This document shows, in pieces, positions 3,679 to 8,542 of a stretch of 8,542 nt of DNA. The translations under genes and the position numbers were made by a program. Location of the stretch: positions 1 to 8,542 of the forward strand of contig JAQXFM010000231.1 in the NCBI GenBank assembly GCA_029250305.1, in the 5' to 3' direction. Source of the DNA: Candidatus Poseidoniaceae archaeon. Its GTDB lineage: Archaea; Thermoplasmatota; Poseidoniia; Poseidoniales; Poseidoniaceae. Positions within the stretch are counted from its first letter, which is position 1; the number at the start of each line of letters is the position of its first letter. Under the pieces are notes generated by a model, which saw only the letters and a list, made by a program, of their open reading frames with translations, made no database searches and was not told the origin of the DNA.

Positions 3679-6441
3679 ATGCGGTATAGAACGATGACGA
3701 TTGTAATTCTGGCCGAGAAACCAAGCGTCGCCAATGATATTGCCAACGTCCTCGGTGTCAAAGGAAAACATGAGACCCACTGGCAAGGTGATGGGATTGT
3801 CGTCACATGGGCCGTTGGTCACCTTCTTCAACTGAAGTACATGGATGACTATGATGCTGCTTTCAAGGATTGGAGAAAAACTGTTGACCGCCTCCCTTAT
3901 GTCCCTGAAACATTCGAATACAAACCAATCGGTGGACGAGGAAAGAAACAACTCACCGCCGTCTCCAAATTAATCAAAGACAAGTCAGTCACGGAAATCG
4001 TCAATGCGTGTGACGCTGCCCGGGAAGGTGAATTGATTTTCAGAACCATCGTCCAACACACCAAATCCAAAGCAAAGACCTCACGAATGTGGCTTCAATC
4101 AATGACCAAGGACGCCATCACAACGGCGTACGAGGGGCGAAGGGATGGTACCGAGTACAATGCGTTGAAAGACGCAGCATACGCACGTTCTGAAGCCGAT
4201 TGGATCATTGGAATGAACGGCCCACGAATTGCAAATTCCTTCCTACCTCGCAAGCGAAATGAGCGTGCTGCAATATCGCTTGGCCGAGTCCAAACAGCCA
4301 CACTCGCAATGGTTGTTGACCATGAACTCGAGGTTCTTGCTCACAAGCCCTTGCCGTTTTGGCAACTCAATGCAGATTTCAAAGCCGGTGAAGCCTCATG
4401 GAACGCACGCTGGGAACGAACAAACCACGTTGACAATCCTGATGAACCGGACTACAAACCACACCGAATCGTCGAGCAAGCCGAGCATGACCGACTCAAG
4501 GCCATCGTCGAATCAGGCGCCAAGGCTGATGTCGAGGAAACACGAAGGGATGCAAAGGAAAAGGCTCCACTAAACTATGACTTAACCAGCCTCCAACGTG
4601 AAGCCAACAACCTTTGGTCGTGGTCTGCAAAGCGAACACTCGGCATCGCTCAGAATTTGTATGCCGACCTGAAACTCACTACCTACCCACGTACTGATTC
4701 ACGCCACTTGCCAACCGACATGAAGGAAGAAATTTCTAAAATCGTCCGTCAACTGGGTGCTCAAGACGATTACAACGACCACAGTTCCACATTAATCTCT
4801 GATGGATTGCAAAACACGGGTAGAAATTTTGATGATGCAAAAGTCAGCGATCACTTTGCCATCATTCCAACCGGAAAAATTCCAGACGGGTTCACAAGCA
4901 CAGATCACAAGAAACTGTATGACCTCATCGTACGAACGTTCCTTGCGTCATGGTACCCACCTGCTGTTTGGGATGTGCAAAAGCGCATTGCAACCATCGA
5001 AAAAGAACGTTTCCTCAAGGAAGTCCGCACCATCAAGACAGCGGGATGGCGCGCCGTTCGCCCTAAGAAGCAAGATTTGCCAGAGGGATGGAACACACTA
5101 CCTGCGAATCCATGCAAAGCCGACATCAGTGATTTTGAATTCAAGGAAGAGAAATCGAAGCCGAAGGGACGACTCAAGGAAGCAGGACTTCTCCGTTTGA
5201 TGGAACACGCAGGAAAGCACATCGAAGATGAGGATTTGGCTGCTGCCCTCAAAGAAAAGGGACTTGGCACACCTGCGACCCGTGCTGACACAATCGAAAA
5301 GTTGGTCGATCGTGGCTACATTTTGCGTGCAAGAGGAGGCAGCATCAGTGCAGCCGCTCACGGCATTCGAATCATCGACGTACTCCGTAGAATTCCTGTC
5401 GAATGGATTACATCACCGGAACTGACTGGGGAAATGGAAGCATCACTCCTTCGTGTTCAGCGCGGTGATGATCCAAAATCGACGTACATGCAAACCATCG
5501 TGAACCAGACAACCTCGCTTGTGGAGCGGATAAAGAACCACGACCGAGCAGAGTTGTACCTACAAGATGAATCAATTGGAGACTGTCCGGCATGTTCAGC
5601 ATCAATCCGTGAAACCACCCTTTCTTACCAATGTGAGAAAAACGAGGGGCGCGACAAGGGATGCTCCTTCGTATTCTGGAAGGATACGAGCGGGCGATGG
5701 TTTGATCGTGTGACAGCCAGGCGCCTGTTACAAGAGCGTGAACTGACTGACTTGCATGGTTTCTTCAGTCGCTCTGGCGAAGGCTATGTGGCAACGGTCA
5801 AGCTCACCGACGAAGGTCGCGTCGAATTTGTTGGCGGAGGACAATCATCCACCGACGAAAATGATGAGGAGTTGTGCCCTTGCCCGTCGTGCGATCATGG
5901 AACCATCCGGATTGGCCAAACCATGTACGCCTGCGATTACGATGACTGTAAATTCAGAGGTCTATCGAAGGAAATGTGCAAGCGTTTCATCACCCCTGAA
6001 GAGGCAAAAGTCATCATGACGAAAGGAAAGTCAGACCTTCTCGAAGATTTCACTTCCAAAAAAGGCCGCCCCTTCAAGGCCTTCTTGATGATTGAGAACA
6101 CACGCGTGAAATTCGATTTCCCGCCACGTGAGGCAGCAGCAGATGCAACCCGCTTCCCAATCGTCGAAGGTGTAGTTGCCATTTGCCCCACTCACAAAGT
6201 GAACATTATTGAAACAGAAACACATTACCAACCTGAAGAGGGGGCTGTTGGGTGCAAGTTGCAGATTGCTAGGGAGATCTCCAAGCGAGAAATCACACGC
6301 GAAGAAGCGAAAGAACTCATTGAAAAGAAGACACTCGGTCCCTTTGACAACTTCAAGTCAAAGAAAACCAACAAAGACTTCGCTTCTTCTATATACATCA
6401 AGAAGAACGAGAGCATTGGTTACAAATTCGCCAAGCGCTGA
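3679..6441 (+). CDS. topA: Type IA DNA topoisomerase, TopB-like, with three zinc/repeat modules
   Basis: Type IA topoisomerases relax or decatenate DNA by cutting one strand through a 5'-phosphotyrosine. The 920 residues contain the Toprim domain (E13 in AEKPSVAND; D112-A-A-R-E116), LGRVQTATL (201-209), the catalytic tyrosine Y336 in TTYPRTDSRHLP, and GLGTPATRADTIEKLVDRGY (528-547). The second Asp of the usual DxDxE is Ala114; DAAREGELIFR resembles bacterial and plasmid TopB-type enzymes more than common archaeal ones. The tail has three modules, each zinc site plus repeat: C636/C639/C652/C662 with 678-718; C733/C735/C738/C752/C757 with 771-813; and a degenerate C836/H839/C859 with 872-919. 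ATG 3694 (MTIVILAEKP) is an equally good start, since family proteins begin there; neither has a ribosome binding site. The palindrome at 3619-3636 is the likely promoter. Confidence 0.93.
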   Translation: MRYRTMTIVILAEKPSVANDIANVLGVKGKHETHWQGDGIVVTWAVGHLLQLKYMDDYDAAFKDWRKTVDRLPYVPETFEYKPIGGRGKKQLTAVSKLIKDKSVTEIVNACDAAREGELIFRTIVQHTKSKAKTSRMWLQSMTKDAITTAYEGRRDGTEYNALKDAAYARSEADWIIGMNGPRIANSFLPRKRNERAAISLGRVQTATLAMVVDHELEVLAHKPLPFWQLNADFKAGEASWNARWERTNHVDNPDEPDYKPHRIVEQAEHDRLKAIVESGAKADVEETRRDAKEKAPLNYDLTSLQREANNLWSWSAKRTLGIAQNLYADLKLTTYPRTDSRHLPTDMKEEISKIVRQLGAQDDYNDHSSTLISDGLQNTGRNFDDAKVSDHFAIIPTGKIPDGFTSTDHKKLYDLIVRTFLASWYPPAVWDVQKRIATIEKERFLKEVRTIKTAGWRAVRPKKQDLPEGWNTLPANPCKADISDFEFKEEKSKPKGRLKEAGLLRLMEHAGKHIEDEDLAAALKEKGLGTPATRADTIEKLVDRGYILRARGGSISAAAHGIRIIDVLRRIPVEWITSPELTGEMEASLLRVQRGDDPKSTYMQTIVNQTTSLVERIKNHDRAELYLQDESIGDCPACSASIRETTLSYQCEKNEGRDKGCSFVFWKDTSGRWFDRVTARRLLQERELTDLHGFFSRSGEGYVATVKLTDEGRVEFVGGGQSSTDENDEELCPCPSCDHGTIRIGQTMYACDYDDCKFRGLSKEMCKRFITPEEAKVIMTKGKSDLLEDFTSKKGRPFKAFLMIENTRVKFDFPPREAAADATRFPIVEGVVAICPTHKVNIIETETHYQPEEGAVGCKLQIAREISKREITREEAKELIEKKTLGPFDNFKSKKTNKDFASSIYIKKNESIGYKFAKR

Positions 6442-6512
6442 GCATCGAAAACAGCCGCAATTGCAGCAGTTCATGAGCGAAGATTCATGGGTGTCGCTCC
6501 GTTGTTCCCGAC

Positions 6513-7727
6513 ATGCTCGAGCGTTCATGGGATGTCATCATCGTTGGCGCAGGCCCAACAGGTGGGCGAACTGCGACCCATCTTGCATCCCTTGGGCATT
6601 CAGTATTGATGCTCGAAGAGCACAGTGAAATCGGTCGTCCATTCCAGTGTGCTGGCCTCGTCACACCAAAAGCAATGCATGAAGTGGCACTTTACAACTC
6701 GGTGTTGCAAGAAATTGATGGCGCACGTATTCACGGGCCAGATGGCACATTGGTGCCAGTTGGTACCGATGGTAAATTGCGGACATATGTTGTCTGCAGG
6801 AAGCAATTCGACCAAGGTGTGGTTCAGCAAGCCATGCAAGCTGGTGCAACACTCTCACTCCATTCTACTCCAGTTAACGCTGTGGCAACTGACGCTGGTG
6901 TGGATGTAGAGATCAGCATCGATGGTGAAATCGTCAACATGCATACCAAGTTGCTCATCGGGTGTGACGGAGCCCACAGTTGGACAAGACGTCACTTCAA
7001 GATGGGGCGTCCGAATGAAATGATGATTGGTTTCCAAGCGGAAGTTCAAGGGTATGAAGGCAAAGAGCGATGGCTGGAAATGTACAGTGGCTCTGCCATC
7101 GCACCCGGATTCTTCGCTTGGGTAATCCCCTCAGGATTTGGAAGCCATCGAATTGGAGTTTGGTCCACGCCAGACAGACTCGGCGGAAAAAGCGTGGAGC
7201 AATGCTACGAAGATCTGTTGAATCACGAAATGTGGAGCGAACGGTTCTCGAATATTACCGAAACTGCAAGGTATTGTGGACCAATCCCGAGTGGCATGGT
7301 CAAGAAGACCGTTGCCAACCGAGTCATGCTTCTCGGTGATGCTGCAGGAATGGCCAAACCAACCACAGGCGGAGGCATCGGACCAGGCTTCCGTCAAATC
7401 AAAGGCATTCTCAAGCCGCTTTCAGAAGCGATTAATTCCGACCAATTGAATGAGAAGCAACTCCATAAAATAACCAACAAACATTTCACCGCAATGAAAA
7501 AAGATCAGGATAAAGCACGGACGTTGAGAAACCTGCTCGTATCGGATACGACTGACAAAGAACTCAACAAACATTTCACCAACTTTGCTCGGGAAGATGT
7601 ACTCGAATTGATCAACGAAATCGGTGACATCGAAAAACCAGTTCCACTCGGTCTGGCCCTCATCAAAAAAGTACCAGCGTTTAGACGACTTGCGCTTCGA
7701 GCAGGTACCAAATTGATGTTCCGTTAG
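6513..7727 (+). CDS. Geranylgeranyl reductase family flavoprotein
   Basis: Members of this FAD-dependent family saturate the isoprenoid chains of archaeal ether lipids or of quinones, working at the membrane surface. The 404 residues start with a Rossmann FAD site (DVIIVGAGPTGG, 7-18) and an acidic end to the second strand (E35/E36). GRPFQCAGLVTPKA (41-54) with conserved Cys47, the middle motif IGCDGAHS (149-156), and PGFFAWVIP (198-206), which matches the YxWxFP substrate-site motif, follow. The second FAD motif is GDAAGMAKPTTGGGIGPGFR (275-294). The C-terminal 100 residues are helical and basic. No transmembrane segment is seen. The ATG at 6513 is the first in frame after a stop at 6474; no ribosome binding site is visible. 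It lies 71 bp after the topoisomerase gene and 10 bp before the next gene. The exact substrate cannot be told from sequence. Confidence 0.9.
   Translation: MLERSWDVIIVGAGPTGGRTATHLASLGHSVLMLEEHSEIGRPFQCAGLVTPKAMHEVALYNSVLQEIDGARIHGPDGTLVPVGTDGKLRTYVVCRKQFDQGVVQQAMQAGATLSLHSTPVNAVATDAGVDVEISIDGEIVNMHTKLLIGCDGAHSWTRRHFKMGRPNEMMIGFQAEVQGYEGKERWLEMYSGSAIAPGFFAWVIPSGFGSHRIGVWSTPDRLGGKSVEQCYEDLLNHEMWSERFSNITETARYCGPIPSGMVKKTVANRVMLLGDAAGMAKPTTGGGIGPGFRQIKGILKPLSEAINSDQLNEKQLHKITNKHFTAMKKDQDKARTLRNLLVSDTTDKELNKHFTNFAREDVLELINEIGDIEKPVPLGLALIKKVPAFRRLALRAGTKLMFR
7475..7580 (+). repeat. 16-bp direct repeat inside the reductase gene
   Basis: CAACAAACATTTCACC occurs at 7475-7490 and again at 7565-7580, exactly 90 bp (30 codons) apart and in the same frame. 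It encodes NKHFT twice in the helical C-terminal part. It may reflect a small internal duplication or only repeated codon choice, as flanking residues do not clearly align. Confidence 0.4.
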
Positions 7728-7731
7728 AGGG
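7726..7731 (+). promoter_or_regulatory. Shine-Dalgarno of the terminal membrane protein gene
   Basis: AGAGGG overlaps the reductase stop codon (TAG 7725-7727) and lies six bases before the ATG at 7738. It supports that start and suggests translational coupling with the reductase gene. Confidence 0.55.
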
Positions 7732-7737
7732 TTGCTC

Positions 7738-8542
7738 ATGGGACAAATCAAACTTGAGCAACGAGTTCGTTACCCACCGTTTGAGCCCGGCAGGTTCGCC
7801 CCTGATACCTTGCCAATTGCAACATCTACAATTGAAATCGCCGAAGATGTTCAGCCGTCCGATGTTGTTGACTACCTTTCCAATCAACCACCGAGTTTCC
7901 AATTGGGAACTGAAAACAACTGGATTGTCGAACAGCGTTACACCTTCGAGGACGAAATTTTTGACGATTCAAACATCAAGCGAACGAAAGAGTACGTCGA
8001 GTACAGGGAAATCCCAAGAATTGTGAAACGTCATCGACAAGGTTGGTACTTGACACCAAATCCTGTCCACAAAGTTGTTCGGCAATTCATGTCGTTCTCA
8101 GTTGTCGTGCTCTTGCTATCCTTGGCCTATTTGTTCATTGAACCAATCTTGAGTTCAATGGGGATTCCCGGTGTTGGAACAGGAACCGTTCGAATTGGTT
8201 TGCTCGATTACCCTGCCCTTGCGATTGTCGTGGTTCCACTGCTTTTTGCACCGCTCATCCTTCGCGTGGCGGCAAATTTTGTCGATTTGGTATCCCAACG
8301 GAAATTTCTCAATTCTGCCCCATCTGACCCCGTCATTCATTTTGAAGGCGTGCCGAAAGCGGGCCAATCACTTCGGGTGAACGTGGAATTCAAAGAGCGT
8401 CCAGAGAACTGGAAGACGATCGAGGTAATGTGGCGTGTTGGTATATTGTCACCAGCCAGAGAAGAAGTCTTTGCGGCTCTGGGACGATCGACAGCATCAC
8501 AGCCCCCACCTGGCCTCACCACTTCTCTTCCCCACCACTGGG
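7738..8542 (+). CDS. Unrecognised membrane protein, 3' end beyond the window
   Basis: A frame opens at ATG 7738 and stays open to the last base (268 residues seen, no stop). It is a real gene by its layout. A soluble N-terminal region of about 110 residues (MGQIKLEQRVRYPPFEPGRF onward, rich in acidic residues and Tyr) comes first. Two hydrophobic segments at about 117-138 and 155-178 form a hairpin in the membrane, with the short IPGVGTGTVRIG loop between them. A second soluble part begins at about 185 (VIHFEGVPKAGQSLRVNVEF) and looks beta-rich. Both soluble parts should lie on the same side, probably the cytosol. I recognise no family. It starts 10 bp after the reductase gene with its own ribosome binding site, so the two are likely co-transcribed. 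A role linked to membrane lipids is only a guess from position. Confidence 0.8.
   Translation, partial: MGQIKLEQRVRYPPFEPGRFAPDTLPIATSTIEIAEDVQPSDVVDYLSNQPPSFQLGTENNWIVEQRYTFEDEIFDDSNIKRTKEYVEYREIPRIVKRHRQGWYLTPNPVHKVVRQFMSFSVVVLLLSLAYLFIEPILSSMGIPGVGTGTVRIGLLDYPALAIVVVPLLFAPLILRVAANFVDLVSQRKFLNSAPSDPVIHFEGVPKAGQSLRVNVEFKERPENWKTIEVMWRVGILSPAREEVFAALGRSTASQPPPGLTTSLPHHW

Noticed and set aside
3625..3951. Minus-strand open frame of 108 codons across the topoisomerase promoter and N-terminus
   Set aside because: It is antisense to the conserved Toprim domain, and the coding signal clearly lies on the plus strand.
7754..8026. Plus-strand open frame of 90 codons after the reductase
   Set aside because: It is a shifted frame of the membrane protein gene starting at 7738, which has a ribosome binding site and membrane segments.

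Overview
The window looks like a piece of an archaeal chromosome. The best guess is a marine member of Thermoplasmatota, such as Marine Group II (Poseidoniales). The evidence is indirect. There is an archaeal-type SRP RNA with an Alu domain and a helix 6, a geranylgeranyl-reductase-family protein of the archaeal lipid type, a CcmE with the CxxxY motif found in archaea and some anaerobic bacteria, and a SAP/zinc-ribbon membrane protein. No 16S rRNA or other phylogenetic marker is present, so the assignment is an inference.

Layout: (a) 1-245, the 3' end of an unrecognised plus-strand gene. (b) 246-616 has no protein gene; it holds an SRP (7S) RNA on the minus strand at about 256-553, with a hairpin and T-tract at its 3' end. 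(c) 617-3094 is a minus-strand cluster transcribed pyrD, then ccmE-like gene, then SAP/zinc-ribbon membrane protein, pointing at the SRP RNA. (d) 3148-3585 is a small divergent plus-strand gene of unknown function. (e) 3679-6441 encodes a 920-residue type IA DNA topoisomerase preceded by an 18-bp perfect palindrome with a TATA-like core. (f) 6513-7727 encodes a geranylgeranyl-reductase-like flavoprotein, followed 10 bp later by an unknown membrane protein that runs off the window at 8542.

How the genes fit together: most are housekeeping functions, namely protein targeting (SRP RNA), pyrimidine synthesis linked to the quinone pool (class 2 PyrD), haem delivery for cytochrome c (CcmE), DNA topology and isoprenoid lipid reduction. 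PyrD and CcmE are both membrane-linked respiratory functions. They are separated by 21 bp, and a full Shine-Dalgarno sequence precedes ccmE, so co-expression is plausible. I see no phage, IS element, CRISPR array or defence island. The most notable points are the TopB-like active site and the triplicated zinc-plus-repeat tail of the topoisomerase, the palindromic promoter in front of it, the CxxxY CcmE away from other ccm genes, and the SAP domain on a membrane protein.
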